In this document: positions 8,557 to 17,936 of the stretch, one piece after another | How positions within the stretch are numbered: the stretch's first letter is position 1 | Layout of the letters: every line of letters starts with the position of its first letter | Origin: Arthrobacter sp. YN | GTDB taxonomy: Bacteria; Actinomycetota; Actinomycetes; Actinomycetales; Micrococcaceae | Reading direction: 5' to 3' | Assembly: GCF_002224285.1 (NCBI RefSeq) | Contig: NZ_CP022436.1 | Location: forward strand, 2,852,001 to 2,916,000 | DNA length: 64,000 nt | Position numbers and translations under genes: made by a program | The notes under the pieces: generated by a model | What the model saw: the letters and a program-made list of their open reading frames with translations, nothing else | Database searches by the model: none | What the model was told of the DNA's origin: nothing

Positions 8557-8590
8557 GAAATGGGCCCCACCTTCCGGTGGGGCCCATTTC
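8557..8590. terminator. Bidirectional intrinsic terminator between ptsH and ctaF
   Basis: GAAATGGGCCCCACC (8557-8571) pairs over 15 bp with 8576-8590 around a TTCC loop. It lies between two convergent genes and has A/T-rich outer stem ends on both sides. Confidence 0.8.
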
Positions 8591-8609
8591 GTGTGCTTGG
8601 AACTAGCTG

Positions 8610-9011
8610 CTAGTGCGCGTGGTCGCCGCGGCTGTATTCAAAAACCCAGCCAACCAATGCCACGAGGGCGAGGCCACCGGCGACGTACGTCACCCAGAAC
8701 CCAATGGCGAGGCCAAGGAATCCACCGGCACAAGCGAGACCCAGAACCAGCGGCCACCAGCTCCATGGGCTGAAGTGCCCCTGCTCGCCGGCGCCTTCGT
8801 GGATCTCGGCGTCGGGACGGTCCTCGGGACGAAGACCGATCCGCTTACCGGTGAAACCAAGATATGCGCCGATCATGCCCGCCAGGCCACCGACAAGGAG
8901 GATGCCCAGGACACCAACCCACTCGGACCATTCAGTCAGGAATCCGTAGGCGATGGCCACGGGGACGAAGAAGAAGACTCCGGCTCCAAAGAGCCACGAT
9001 TCGATTTTCAC
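8610..9011 (-). CDS. ctaF: Cytochrome c oxidase subunit IV (actinobacterial CtaF)
   Basis: A 133-residue protein with four hydrophobic stretches, about residues 5-25, 32-52, 85-104 and 107-126. They are joined by a hydrophilic loop containing the typical [21 protein letters not shown] segment. It matches the actinobacteria-specific subunit IV of the aa3 oxidase. The GTG start overlaps the ctaD stop by 4 nt (GTGA), indicating translational coupling. It is the last gene of ctaC-ctaD-ctaF, before a bidirectional terminator. Confidence 0.93.
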   Translation of the reverse strand: MKIESWLFGAGVFFFVPVAIAYGFLTEWSEWVGVLGILLVGGLAGMIGAYLGFTGKRIGLRPEDRPDAEIHEGAGEQGHFSPWSWWPLVLGLACAGGFLGLAIGFWVTYVAGGLALVALVGWVFEYSRGDHAH

Positions 9012-10732
9012 TTGCTGACGTCCTTCTGGTCGGCATTACCCAAAACAGCTGCTGCAGGCGACGGGGCCTCGGCAGTGTGGACCTGTGCCAACTCAGGGTG
9101 GTGCAGGTCCAGCGCCGGGCGCTCCGAACGGATACGCGGCAAGGAAGTGAAGTTGTGACGCGGCGGCGGGCAGGACGTAGCCCACTCCAGCGAAGCACCG
9201 AAGCCCCACGGGTCATCCACTTCTACCTTCTTGTTGCTGCGCCACGTGATGTAGACGTTCCAGAAGAACGGCAGGAGCGAAGCACCCAGGACGAAGGAGG
9301 AGATGGTGGAGAACTGGTTCATCCACGTGAAGTTATCCTGCGGCATGTAATCGGCGTAGCGACGCGGCATGCCCTCAACACCCAACCAGTGCTGGATCAG
9401 GAAGGTGCCGTGGAAGCCGAGGAACAGGAGCCAGAAGTGAATCTTGCCAAGGCGCTCGTTGAGCATCTTGCCTGTCCACTTGGGCCACCAGAAGTAGAAC
9501 CCTGCGAACATGGCGAACACGACGGTACCGAACACCACGTAGTGGAAGTGGGCCACTACGAAGTAGGAGTCGGAAACGTGGAAGTCAAGTGGCGGTGAGG
9601 CCAGGATGATGCCGGTGAGACCACCGAAGAGGAATGTCACCAAGAAGCCGATGCTCCAAAGCATGGGTGTTTCAAACGTTATGGAGCCCTGCCACAAGGT
9701 ACCGATCCAGTTGAAGAACTTCACGCCCGTGGGCACTGCGATCAACATTGTCATGAAGGCGAAGAACGGCAGCAGCACCGAACCGGTCACGTACATGTGG
9801 TGTGCCCACACGGTGACGGACAACGCCGCAATGGCGATGGTCGCGTAGACCAGACCCTTGTAGCCGAAAATCGGCTTGCGGCTGAAGACCGGGAAGATCT
9901 CCGAAACGATGCCGAAGAACGGCAGCGCGATGATGTACACCTCAGGGTGCCCGAAGAACCAGAACAGGTGCTGCCACAGGACTGCACCGCCGTTCTCGGG
10001 GTCGAAGATGTGGGCACCAAAGCGTCGGTCGGCGCCAAGGGCGAACAAGGCAGCTGCCAGCGGCGGGAAGGCCATCAGGACCAGGATTGCCGTGACCAGC
10101 GTGTTCCAGGTGAAGATCGGCATACGCCACATGGTCATGCCCGGTGCACGCATGCAGATGATGGTGGTGATGAAGTTGACGGCACCAAGGATGGTTCCGA
10201 ACCCGGAAAGGGCCAGGCCGAAGACCCACAGGTCACCACCTACACCAGGGCTGAAGGTGGTGTTCGACAACGGTGCATAAGCGAACCAGCCGAAGGAAGC
10301 AGCTCCCTGGGGAGTGATGAAGCCGGAGACAGCGATGGTCGAACCGAAGAGGAAGAACCAGAAAGCCAGGGCGTTCAGACGCGGGAAGGCGACATCGGGG
10401 GCGCCGATCTGCAACGGCATGATGACGTTCGCGAAGCCGGCAAACAGCGGCGTTGCGAACATCAGGAGCATTACGGTGCCGTGCATTGTGAACATCTGGT
10501 TGTACTGCTCTTTGGTCTGCAGGATCTGCATACCGGGTTCGAACAGTTCAGCGCGGATCAGCAACGCCATGACGCCACCGAGGCAGAAGAACACGAAGGA
10601 CGCAATCAGGTACATGTACCCGATGGTCTTGTGGTCGGTGGAGGTAATCCAGTTGACGACGATGCGCCCCTTGGACTTAGGAACTACGGGGGCTTCTAGG
10701 ACCCCCGGTGCGGATTGAGTGTACGTAGCCAC
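9008..10732 (-). CDS. ctaD: Cytochrome c oxidase subunit I
   Basis: The 574-residue catalytic subunit of the aa3 oxidase, with twelve predicted membrane helices. The CuB/haem region is seen as [10 protein letters not shown] (cross-linked His-Tyr) and [10 protein letters not shown], and the haem a/a3 ligands in [12 protein letters not shown]. It reduces O2 to water using electrons arriving via CtaC and pumps protons. The GTG start is 10 nt after the ctaC stop. The hydrophilic C-terminal extension of about 50 residues is normal for actinobacteria. Confidence 0.97.
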   Translation of the reverse strand: MATYTQSAPGVLEAPVVPKSKGRIVVNWITSTDHKTIGYMYLIASFVFFCLGGVMALLIRAELFEPGMQILQTKEQYNQMFTMHGTVMLLMFATPLFAGFANVIMPLQIGAPDVAFPRLNALAFWFFLFGSTIAVSGFITPQGAASFGWFAYAPLSNTTFSPGVGGDLWVFGLALSGFGTILGAVNFITTIICMRAPGMTMWRMPIFTWNTLVTAILVLMAFPPLAAALFALGADRRFGAHIFDPENGGAVLWQHLFWFFGHPEVYIIALPFFGIVSEIFPVFSRKPIFGYKGLVYATIAIAALSVTVWAHHMYVTGSVLLPFFAFMTMLIAVPTGVKFFNWIGTLWQGSITFETPMLWSIGFLVTFLFGGLTGIILASPPLDFHVSDSYFVVAHFHYVVFGTVVFAMFAGFYFWWPKWTGKMLNERLGKIHFWLLFLGFHGTFLIQHWLGVEGMPRRYADYMPQDNFTWMNQFSTISSFVLGASLLPFFWNVYITWRSNKKVEVDDPWGFGASLEWATSCPPPRHNFTSLPRIRSERPALDLHHPELAQVHTAEAPSPAAAVLGNADQKDVSK

Positions 10733-10742
10733 GTCGCTCCCC

Positions 10743-11615
10743 TTACTTGGTTTCGTTCAGGTTCGGGTTGCGGTCGTATTCCGCACCGAGGAGGCCCGTG
10801 TTGCCTTCCTGGCGAAGCTTGTCCATGTGTGCCTGGAACTCAGACTCGGAGACAACCTTGACGCGGAAGAGCATTTCGGAGTGGTATTCACCGCAGAGTT
10901 CGGCACACTTACCATCGAAGGTGCCCTCCTTTGTGGGGGTGAACCTGATGTAGTTCGTCTTGCCGGGGATCATGTCGCGCTTCTGGAGGAAGGCGGGAAC
11001 CCAGAATGAGTGGATGACGTCGCGGGAGTTCAGCTCCAGGTCCACGGACTTGCCAACCGGCAAGTACAGGGTGGGGAGCAGTTCCTTGTTGACCTCATTG
11101 CCGGTCAGGTGGGCCTGAACGCCGGCCTCGTGGAGGTCTTCATTGATGACCTCGCCCTTTTTGTAGTTGAAGTCCCAGGCCCACTGCTTGCCGCGGACGT
11201 CAACAACGACGTCGGCCGGCTGCGAGCGGTCATCGATCGCACGCTGGTCCTGGTCGGTGAAGTAGAAGAACACCAGCACCATGAACAGCGGAATGGTCAA
11301 GTAGAAGACCTCAAGCGGCAGGTTGTAGCTGAGCTGCTTGGGGAATCCCGTGGTGCCCTTGCGGCGACGGTAAGCGATGATGCACCAGACCAGGAGGCCC
11401 CACGTGATGATACCGACTGCCAAGGCGGCGATCCATGAGTTGACCCAGAGGTCCATGATCCGGTCAGTGTGGTTGGTCGTGCCGCGCTCTGTAGGCAGCC
11501 AACCCTTCTCTACCTCTGGTGAACATCCGGTCAAAACCAACGCGCCGGCTAGTGCCAAGCCAGTGATCGATGTGATCTTTATGCGTCGGCTGCCGGTTCG
11601 GTTCTGCGAACTCAC
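10743..11615 (-). CDS. ctaC: Cytochrome c oxidase subunit II
   Basis: About 290 residues. The N-terminus has a lipoprotein signal ending in LVLTGC, so the mature protein is lipid-anchored. Two membrane helices follow (about 60-82 and 105-125), then a cupredoxin domain. The CuA ligands are in [12 protein letters not shown], and the HSFWVP block is conserved. It accepts electrons from QcrC. GTG 11615 is chosen over upstream starts because GAGGG lies 6 nt before it and the signal peptide starts there. It is first in the ctaC-ctaD-ctaF operon. Confidence 0.95.
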   Translation of the reverse strand: MSSQNRTGSRRIKITSITGLALAGALVLTGCSPEVEKGWLPTERGTTNHTDRIMDLWVNSWIAALAVGIITWGLLVWCIIAYRRRKGTTGFPKQLSYNLPLEVFYLTIPLFMVLVFFYFTDQDQRAIDDRSQPADVVVDVRGKQWAWDFNYKKGEVINEDLHEAGVQAHLTGNEVNKELLPTLYLPVGKSVDLELNSRDVIHSFWVPAFLQKRDMIPGKTNYIRFTPTKEGTFDGKCAELCGEYHSEMLFRVKVVSESEFQAHMDKLRQEGNTGLLGAEYDRNPNLNETK

Positions 11616-11798
11616 AGACGGCCCTTCCTCTTGTTGCTGTCTCCCGGCAGGCCGAAGGCCCACCGGGCACACTAAAAGTTTTACTACCCGATGTAGAGCT
11701 TACCGCTATCAAGCGGTTTTCGCGCACATGTCAGCGCCGTGGCCCCGAATGGTTTTAAACCCACCCGAAGTGGCGCCGACATGCGGCGATGGCTCACA
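11616..11798. other. Intergenic region between erpA and ctaC
   Basis: 183 bp holding the ctaC promoter region on the minus strand: TTGATA near 11709 and TAGTAA near 11686 are possible but poorly spaced hexamers. A 6-bp hairpin ACCGCT-ATCA-AGCGGT lies at 11702-11717. No ORF is convincing. Confidence 0.3.
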
Positions 11799-12188
11799 TC
11801 AGTGGAACGAATCGCCGCAGGCGCAAGACCCGCCGGCATTCGGGTTGTCGATGGTGAAGCCCTGCTTCGAAATGGTGTCCTCGAAGTCGATGCTGGCACC
11901 GCTGAGGTACGGAACGCTCATCTTATCGACGACGACTTCAACGCCGTCGTAATCGCGTACAGCATCCCCATCAAGCAGTCGCTCGTCGAAGTAGAGCTGG
12001 TAGATCAGACCGGAGCAACCTCCAGGCTGGACTGCAACGCGCAGCCGAAGGTCGGTGCGCCCTTCCTGTTCCAGAAGGCTGCGGACCTTGCCTGCGGCAA
12101 CGTCGGTCAGATTGACCTCGTGCGTGGCCAGCTCGTCGTTGGCGACGAGCTGTTCTCCGGTGCTGTTTTCGTTGGTTGCAGTGCTCAT
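11799..12188 (-). CDS. erpA: Iron-sulfur cluster insertion protein, HesB/IscA/ErpA type
   Basis: A 129-residue A-type carrier. The three conserved Fe-S ligands are seen as GGCSG (residues 57-61) and the terminal CACGDSF; the second motif is more often CGCG in other bacteria. The preceding VDKMSVPYLSGASIDFED is a family signature. It hands [Fe-S] clusters to apo-proteins. Position next to the respiratory oxidase genes is conserved in actinobacteria and fits the Rieske centre's need for clusters. The ATG start at 12188 has AGAAGG about 7 nt upstream. Confidence 0.93.
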   Translation of the reverse strand: MSTATNENSTGEQLVANDELATHEVNLTDVAAGKVRSLLEQEGRTDLRLRVAVQPGGCSGLIYQLYFDERLLDGDAVRDYDGVEVVVDKMSVPYLSGASIDFEDTISKQGFTIDNPNAGGSCACGDSFH

Positions 12189-12363
12189 TGGCCTACCTTC
12201 TTATGAAGCTCCTGGCGGCGGCGCCGGAACGCTGCCTGCCCTTACCCAATTACCTACGGGTTATACCTAATGCTACGTCGCGCAGACGCTTAGCTATAAC
12301 TCCTGACGTAACCACAGACAGCATTTGGTTGTTCCCGGCGCGCCGCCAAGGACTGAACTGACG

Positions 12364-13797
12364 CTAGCCCTTGAGTCCTTCAGCATTCAGCCTGGCCAGC
12401 ATCAGGGCTTCAGCCAGCACGGCAAGCCGGAAGTCGCCGATGTGCAGGGATTCGTTGGCACTGTGAGCGCGGGAATCAGGGTCTTCCACTCCCGTCACAA
12501 GGATTTGAACGTCCGGATACACATCCATGAGGTCCGCAATGAACGGAATGGAACCGCCAATTCCCATTTCCACGGCTTGCACACCCCACGATTCGCCCAG
12601 CGCCCAAAGGGCTACCTTTGCAGCTGCTGAGGATGTATCGGTGGAAAAGGCGTTGCCGCGCTCCCCCGGTGTAAACGTCACCTTGGCGCCAAACGGTGCA
12701 TGTGATTCGACGTGGGCCTTCAGCGCATCCATCGCGGACCCGGGGTCCTGGCCCGGGGCCAACCGCATGCTGAACTTGGCCCGGGCGGCCGGAATCAGCG
12801 TGTTGGACGCAACATCGACGGACGGGACATCCATACCGATGATGGACAGCGCGGGCTTGGTCCAGAGTCGGGAGGCGATGGTCCCGCTGCCGGCGAGCTT
12901 CACGCCGTCGAGCACTGAAGCATCCGCGCGGTAGTCCTCTTCGGCAAGGTCCACCGCCACGTCGTCACGAGCCACCAGGCCCGCGACCGCGACGTTGCCG
13001 TCGTCGTCATGCAGGGTGGCGATGAGCCGCGAAAGGAGGGTGGGGGCATCCAGCACAGGTCCACCAAACATGCCGGAGTGCACTGCATGGTCCAGGACAC
13101 GCACCTCGAAGGTCCCGTCCACGAGTCCCCGAAGGCTGGTGGTCAGGGCCGGAACGCCGACTTTCCAGTTACTGGAATCAGCTACGACAATGACGTCGGC
13201 CCGCAGGAGCTCCTGGTGTTCCTCCAGGAAAGTCCGGAACGTGGGCGAGCCTGCTTCTTCCTCACCTTCGAAGAAGAAGGTCACGCCGAGCCCGAACTCG
13301 TCACCCAGAACTTGGGTCACGGCGCTGTAGGCGGCCAGGTGCGCCATGATTCCTGCTTTATCGTCGGCGGCACCGCGGCCGTACAGGCGGCCCTCGCGTT
13401 CCTCAGCCACGAAGGGCTCGGAGTTCCAGAGGCTCCGGTCCCCCGGTGGCTGAACGTCGTGGTGGGCGTACAGCAGGATGGTCGGTTTGCCGTCCGCGGC
13501 AGGACGGCGCGCGACGACGGCAGGGCCACCGGGGGTACCGTCGGCTTTGTCGCACCGCAATATCCGGACGTCTTCCATGCCCGCGGCCTGGACCAAGGCA
13601 GCGACTGCATCGGCGCTGCGGTCCAGTTCATTGGGGTCGAAACTTGCCCACGCAATGCCCGGAATGCTGACGAGTTCCTTGAGGGACGCCAGGGTGGTGT
13701 CGAAGGAATCGTCGACTGCCCGGGACAGTTGCTCCACGGGAGTCTTGCCGGCGTGCCCTTGCTTGTTCTGCGGGATCTCCGCATGTGCTGAAGTCAT
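12364..13797 (-). CDS. M20-family metallo-dipeptidase
   Basis: This 477-residue M20 peptidase shows the two-metal centre: LLYAHHDVQP (His and Asp), YGRGAADDKAGI (bridging Asp) and FFEGEEEAGSP (catalytic and ligand Glu). The dimerisation/lid domain occupies roughly residues 210-360. It resembles the dipeptidase / M20_dimer CPG2-like group that cleaves dipeptides in the cytosol. ATG 13797 is preferred over GTG 13803 because a TAAAGT box lies 6 nt before it and no Shine-Dalgarno is present. It diverges from the DUF3043 gene. Confidence 0.9.
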   Translation of the reverse strand: MTSAHAEIPQNKQGHAGKTPVEQLSRAVDDSFDTTLASLKELVSIPGIAWASFDPNELDRSADAVAALVQAAGMEDVRILRCDKADGTPGGPAVVARRPAADGKPTILLYAHHDVQPPGDRSLWNSEPFVAEEREGRLYGRGAADDKAGIMAHLAAYSAVTQVLGDEFGLGVTFFFEGEEEAGSPTFRTFLEEHQELLRADVIVVADSSNWKVGVPALTTSLRGLVDGTFEVRVLDHAVHSGMFGGPVLDAPTLLSRLIATLHDDDGNVAVAGLVARDDVAVDLAEEDYRADASVLDGVKLAGSGTIASRLWTKPALSIIGMDVPSVDVASNTLIPAARAKFSMRLAPGQDPGSAMDALKAHVESHAPFGAKVTFTPGERGNAFSTDTSSAAAKVALWALGESWGVQAVEMGIGGSIPFIADLMDVYPDVQILVTGVEDPDSRAHSANESLHIGDFRLAVLAEALMLARLNAEGLKG

Positions 13798-13809
13798 GGC
13801 CACACTTTA
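13798..13809 (-). promoter_or_regulatory. Putative leaderless -10 box of the M20 dipeptidase
   Basis: On the minus strand TAAAGT (13809-13804) is followed by 6 nt and ATG 13797, with no Shine-Dalgarno. Confidence 0.4.
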
Positions 13810-13900
13810 CCGCCGGGATTTGGGCGTCCCCAGCAGGCGCGGCCAGCCGTCGTCGGCCCCAGGCGGCGGTCCACGTAACCTGCGCCACCTCCGCGAGGGG

Positions 13901-13912
13901 TATTCTGTAGGG
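13901..13912 (+). promoter_or_regulatory. Putative leaderless -10 box of the DUF3043 gene
   Basis: TATTCT (13901-13906) is followed by GTAGGG and GTG 13913, placing the +1 at the start codon. The -35 is not obvious. Confidence 0.45.
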
Positions 13913-14506
13913 GTGTTCGGACGCAAAAAGGAAGAGCCCAGCGCTCAATCAGTAGTAGACCAGGCCTACGCCACCGCCACGGAGCCCGGTGCCGGAAAGG
14001 GCACCCCCACTCCCAAGCGGAAAGACCAGGAAGCAGCCCGCAAGCGCCCACTGGTTCCCAATGACCGCAAAGCCTCCAAGGCTGCGGAACGGGTCGCCAT
14101 CCAGGACCAGCGGCAGAAAATGCGGCAGGCGTTGGATACGGGTGACGAAAAATTCCTGCCCCTCCGTGACAAGGGACCCCAGAAGCGCTATACGCGTGAC
14201 TACGTGGACGCACGGTTCAGCTTGGGTGAATACCTCATGTTCGGCGCCTTGCTGTTCGTGGTGATCTCCCTGATCATTCCGCCCACAAGCGCCGGCATCA
14301 GCTACGTCCTCGTCGGCTTCTGGATCATGTTCCTGGCGGTCTTCGTGGATGTCTTCATCCTGTCCCGCAAGCTCAGGAAGCGCCTTACCGAGAAATTCGG
14401 CGAAGTAGAACGCGGCTCCGTCTGGTACGGCTGCATGCGCGCGCTTCAGTTCCGCAAGCTCCGCCTGCCCAAGCCGCAGGTGAAGCGCGGACAGTACCCG
14501 GCCTAA
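13913..14506 (+). CDS. DUF3043 domain-containing membrane protein
   Basis: 197 residues. The N-terminal half is charged and probably cytosolic (VFGRKKEEPSAQSVVDQAYA, then a Lys/Arg/Gln-rich stretch). The conserved KRYTRDYVDARFSLGEY lead-in precedes two membrane helices at about 105-125 and 132-152, and the C-terminus is basic. This matches the actinobacterial DUF3043 family, function unknown. GTG 13913 is chosen because the family starts with VFGRKK and because of the -10 element. The frame is open much further upstream, but only as an antisense shadow of the dipeptidase. Confidence 0.85.
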   Translation: MFGRKKEEPSAQSVVDQAYATATEPGAGKGTPTPKRKDQEAARKRPLVPNDRKASKAAERVAIQDQRQKMRQALDTGDEKFLPLRDKGPQKRYTRDYVDARFSLGEYLMFGALLFVVISLIIPPTSAGISYVLVGFWIMFLAVFVDVFILSRKLRKRLTEKFGEVERGSVWYGCMRALQFRKLRLPKPQVKRGQYPA

Positions 14507-14529
14507 GCGCCCCCACCCCTTCACAAACG

Positions 14530-14562
14530 GAAAGACCCCGGACCATTGGTCCGGGGTCTTTC
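14530..14562 (+). terminator. Intrinsic terminator after the DUF3043 gene
   Basis: GAAAGACCCCGGACC (14530-14544) pairs over 15 bp with 14548-14562 around an ATT loop and is followed by TTG. It lies between convergent genes, so it may also serve pyrD. Confidence 0.85.
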
Positions 14563-14594
14563 TTGTGGACGCCTGATCCTCAGGACAGCTGGGC

Positions 14595-15671
14595 CTAACG
14601 CTCCTTCTTACGGATCTTCGCGAGGCCCCTGTTGATGCTCGAAGCCCAGAAGGGACCCTCATACAGGAACGCTGTGTAGCCCTGGACCAGTGTTGCGCCC
14701 GCTTCCAGGCGCTCTTGAACGTCCGAGGCAGTCTCCACTCCTCCTACCGCGATGAGCACGAGCTGGTCACCGACGGCGTCCTTGAGCCTCCGCAGGACTT
14801 CAAGCGACCTCTGCTTGAGGGGTGCTCCCGACAAACCACCGGCACCCAACGACTCCACTTTGGTGGCCTCCGAAACGAGCCCCTCCCGGGAAATGGTGGT
14901 GTTGGTGGCGATGATGCCGTCCAGCTTCAGGTCCAGCGCCAGCCGGGCGACGTCGTCGATGTCGTCGTTGGACAGGTCAGGCGCAATCTTGACCAGCAGC
15001 GGAATATGCCGTCCAGCGGCTTCATCGGCGGCGTCGCCCACTGCCCGCAACAGCGGCCGCAGGGTTTCCACGTTCTGCAGCAAACGAAGGCCCGGTGTGT
15101 TGGGAGAGCTGACATTGACCACCAAGTAGTCTGCCGCGGGCGCCAGGCTGCGTGCACTCACGAGGTAATCCTCAGTGGCGTCCTCAAGCTCAACCACTTT
15201 GGTCTTGCCGATGTTGACGCCGATGACGGGCCGGACGTCCGGGTGCTTCCTTTGCAGAGCAGCCCGCGCAGACTTGAGCCGTGGCGCAACGGCTGCTGCG
15301 CCGTCGTTGTTGAATCCCATCCGGTTAACCACCGCACGGTCCTCAATCAGGCGGAACAACCGGGGCTTCTCATTGCCTGGCTGCGCCTGGCCGGTGATGG
15401 TACCCACCTCTACGTGGCCGAAGCCGAGTTCGGCCAGGGCTTCTATGCCGTGGCCTTCCTTGTCGAAGCCTGCCGCTAGGCCGAACGGCGATGGGAAGGT
15501 CAGGCCCAACGCCTCAGTCCGGAGCGAAGCGTCAGGGGCTGTCAGCCGGGCCAGGATCCGGCCGGCGCCCGAGCGGTGTGCCGCCCGGATCCCTTGGAAG
15601 CCGATCTTGTGTGCCTTTTCGGCATCCATCCAGGAGAAGGCCAGCTTGAAGAATGTGGGGTAAACACGCAT
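14595..15671 (-). CDS. pyrD: Quinone-dependent dihydroorotate dehydrogenase (class 2)
   Basis: A 358-residue flavoprotein oxidising dihydroorotate to orotate in pyrimidine synthesis. The N-terminal membrane-associating helix ([20 protein letters not shown]) marks the class 2 quinone-linked enzyme. FMN and substrate motifs include [27 protein letters not shown] and [11 protein letters not shown], with the catalytic Ser in the last. GGLSGAPL and [10 protein letters not shown] bind FMN phosphate. ATG 15671 matches the family N-terminus. Electrons enter the menaquinone pool used by the bc-aa3 chain encoded nearby. Confidence 0.95.
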   Translation of the reverse strand: MRVYPTFFKLAFSWMDAEKAHKIGFQGIRAAHRSGAGRILARLTAPDASLRTEALGLTFPSPFGLAAGFDKEGHGIEALAELGFGHVEVGTITGQAQPGNEKPRLFRLIEDRAVVNRMGFNNDGAAAVAPRLKSARAALQRKHPDVRPVIGVNIGKTKVVELEDATEDYLVSARSLAPAADYLVVNVSSPNTPGLRLLQNVETLRPLLRAVGDAADEAAGRHIPLLVKIAPDLSNDDIDDVARLALDLKLDGIIATNTTISREGLVSEATKVESLGAGGLSGAPLKQRSLEVLRRLKDAVGDQLVLIAVGGVETASDVQERLEAGATLVQGYTAFLYEGPFWASSINRGLAKIRKKER

Positions 15672-15828
15672 GGTCCTAGTTTTCCGGTTTACGGACGTCT
15701 CGCCAAACCCGTGACCGCCAATGCCGCCGGCATGTACGAATCCCGCGGACAAACAGTGACGCAGATCATGGAGGTCATTCGACTTTCCTTGCAGACCGGC
15801 CGGCGGGCGGGCCGCCGCCGCCAGTGTC

Positions 15829-15840
15829 TAAGCTAAAGCC
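15829..15840 (+). promoter_or_regulatory. Putative leaderless -10 box of the tandem hydrolase operon
   Basis: TAAGCT (15829-15834) followed by AAAGCC and ATG 15841; no Shine-Dalgarno. Confidence 0.4.
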
Positions 15841-16851
15841 ATGGAGTGGACGGCTGACATCCTGGGAACAGACTTCCAATCCTGTGGCGTTGATGCCACA
15901 GGACCTGACGGCGTGACCCGCCACGCCACCTTGATCCGCCATCGGGCAGGGCAAAGCGATACCGGGGATGCCCCGGGGCGCTACGGCGCCGTCCTGTTTC
16001 TGCACGGCTGGAGCGACTACTTCTTCAATACCGAACTTGCCAGGTTCTGGGCCGGGCAGGGCTACGACTTTTACGCCCTTGACATGCACAACCATGGCCG
16101 GAGCCTGACGACGGACATGCCGGGGGGCTACGTGGCAAACCTGATGGACTATGACGCCGAAATCAACCAGGCACTGGACATTATCCGGAACCACACAGCC
16201 TCGTCACCGGAAGGCAGCGTGACCCTGATGGGCCACTCGACCGGCGGGTTGGTGGCCGCATTGTGGGCGAGCCGCCACCCGGAATCCATCCAATTCCTGA
16301 TCCTTGACAGCCCGTGGTTGGAAATGCACGGCAGCTCGTTGGTGCGGCGGGCTGCACAGGCCATGGTGGCTCCCATCGCAAAGTTAAGGCCGGAAACCGT
16401 CTTGAAACTGCCGGAGCGGGGTTTCTACTTCCGCAGCATCAGCAGTACCGCGGAGGGTGAATGGGCGCTGGACGAAAACTATCGTCCACCGCTGGCTTTC
16501 CCGGTCCGGGCTGGGTGGCTCAGTGCCGTATTTGCCGGGCATTCCCAGGTTGCCCGTGGGCTGAACCTCGATGTGCCTGTCCTCGTCCTGACGTCGTCCG
16601 CCAGCGCCAATGGAATGTTCTGGCAGGAGTCCATGCGCCGTTCGGATGCCGTGCTTGATGTTGGAGTTATTGCCCTCCGAGCCATGGCGCTGGGCCGGAG
16701 CGTCACTCTGGAACGCATCGACGGCGGCCTCCACGATGTCTTCCTCTCCGCACCTGCAGTGCGGAAAGACGCCTATGCGCGGCTTGCGCGGTGGATCAAG
16801 GGTTTCATGCAGAACGACGTGCCGGCAGAGCGGCAGGAGGGGGACCAATGA
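15841..16851 (+). CDS. Alpha/beta hydrolase, serine hydrolase type (copy 1 of a tandem pair)
   Basis: 336 residues. The oxyanion HGW segment is LFLHGWSDYFFNTELARF (about residue 52). The nucleophile elbow is GHSTGG (about 126) and the catalytic His is in GGLHDVFLS (about 302). It resembles the Hydrolase_4 / monoacylglycerol-lipase-like group; no signal peptide, so cytosolic. Substrate unknown. The downstream gene is a clear paralogue sharing SPWLE, GSSLVR, FPVRAGW/FPIRAGW and LHDVFLS, and overlaps its stop by 4 nt. The N-terminal segment with RHATLIRH replaces a typical leader. Confidence 0.85.
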   Translation: MEWTADILGTDFQSCGVDATGPDGVTRHATLIRHRAGQSDTGDAPGRYGAVLFLHGWSDYFFNTELARFWAGQGYDFYALDMHNHGRSLTTDMPGGYVANLMDYDAEINQALDIIRNHTASSPEGSVTLMGHSTGGLVAALWASRHPESIQFLILDSPWLEMHGSSLVRRAAQAMVAPIAKLRPETVLKLPERGFYFRSISSTAEGEWALDENYRPPLAFPVRAGWLSAVFAGHSQVARGLNLDVPVLVLTSSASANGMFWQESMRRSDAVLDVGVIALRAMALGRSVTLERIDGGLHDVFLSAPAVRKDAYARLARWIKGFMQNDVPAERQEGDQ

Positions 16852-17921
16852 ACACCACGGAGGCGTCTGCAAACAGGTGGCGACGCGACGTCCTGGGTCA
16901 TGGCTACGAATGCATGGACCTGCCACTCAAGCCTGACGAGGAAGGTCCTGTCCACGCGACACTCATCCGGTACGCGCCACCGGCGCCGCAAGCCACCCAG
17001 AATGGCATCCTTGACTTCCTGTCGTCCTTCACGAAAAGAAGACGCCGGGCAGTTCCGGCCGATCCAGGTGGGGCGCCAAGGGTGGTTCTCTACCTGCATG
17101 GTTGGGCGGACTACTTCCTGCAAACCGAATTGGCTGAGTACCTCACGGCGTCGGGTTTTCACTTCTACGCAGTGGATCTCCGGAAATTCGGCCGCAGCCT
17201 GCTGCCTGGACAGACGCCCGGTTACACTACAGACCTTAACGCCTACGATGAGGACCTGGCAGCAGCGCTGGTGGAGATTGAACGGGACGTGGCTGCACGG
17301 ACTGGAGACACCACCGCGCCAACGATCCACATGCTGGCCCATTCCCTGGGAGGCTTGATCGGGGCGCTCTGGGCCGATCGCAACCCAGGCCGGTTGGGCA
17401 CCTTGGTCCTGAACTCCCCGTGGCTGGAACTCCAGGGCAGCAGCCTCGTCCGCAGCATCGCCATGCACCTGGTGGAACCCTTTGCACGCACAGACCCCAA
17501 GCGCCCCTTCCGCTTTCCTGAGATGCCGGCTTACTGGGAGAGCGTCAGCAATGAAGCGCATGGCGAGTGGATTCTGGATCCCGTGTGGCGTCCGCGGACC
17601 TCCTTCCCTATCCGCGCGGGGTGGACCAAAGCCGTCCTGGCCGGGCACGCTGCGGTGGAACGCAAACTCACCATCGATGCGCCCGTCCTGGTCCTGTTGT
17701 CCGGGAGGACCAGGATCCAAGCGGAGTGGACAGCTGACCTGATGCGGGCCGACGCGGTCATCGACGTGGAGGAAACTTCGCGGAGGGCTCTTGGACTTGC
17801 CCGTCGCACCGCTGTCTTCCGGTATCCAGGTGCCCTTCATGATGTTTTTCTCTCGCGACGCACCGTCCGTCAGCAGGCGTACCGCGATGTGGCTGTATGG
17901 CTCGCCGCGTACCCTTACTGA
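16848..17921 (+). CDS. Alpha/beta hydrolase (copy 2 of a tandem pair)
   Basis: 357 residues. It is paralogous over its whole length to the preceding hydrolase, with LYLHGWADYFLQTELAEY, SPWLELQGSSLVR, FPIRAGW and LHDVFLS. The nucleophile elbow is AHSLGG, so the first Gly of GxSxG is Ala, while Ser and His remain. An extra Arg/Lys-rich insert (LSSFTKRRRRAVP, about residues 56-68) separates the N-terminal arm from the core. ATG 16848 overlaps the upstream stop as ATGA and has GGAGGGGG about 5 nt before it, so the two are translationally coupled. The stop is 15 nt from convergent uppS. Confidence 0.85.
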   Translation: MNTTEASANRWRRDVLGHGYECMDLPLKPDEEGPVHATLIRYAPPAPQATQNGILDFLSSFTKRRRRAVPADPGGAPRVVLYLHGWADYFLQTELAEYLTASGFHFYAVDLRKFGRSLLPGQTPGYTTDLNAYDEDLAAALVEIERDVAARTGDTTAPTIHMLAHSLGGLIGALWADRNPGRLGTLVLNSPWLELQGSSLVRSIAMHLVEPFARTDPKRPFRFPEMPAYWESVSNEAHGEWILDPVWRPRTSFPIRAGWTKAVLAGHAAVERKLTIDAPVLVLLSGRTRIQAEWTADLMRADAVIDVEETSRRALGLARRTAVFRYPGALHDVFLSRRTVRQQAYRDVAVWLAAYPY

Positions 17922-17936
17922 TGTAGCCGGGGCGTG

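Noticed and set aside
11702..11717. Small hairpin ACCGCT-ATCA-AGCGGT upstream of ctaC as a terminator
   Set aside because: Only 6 bp, and on the minus strand, where ctaC and erpA lie, no T-run follows it.
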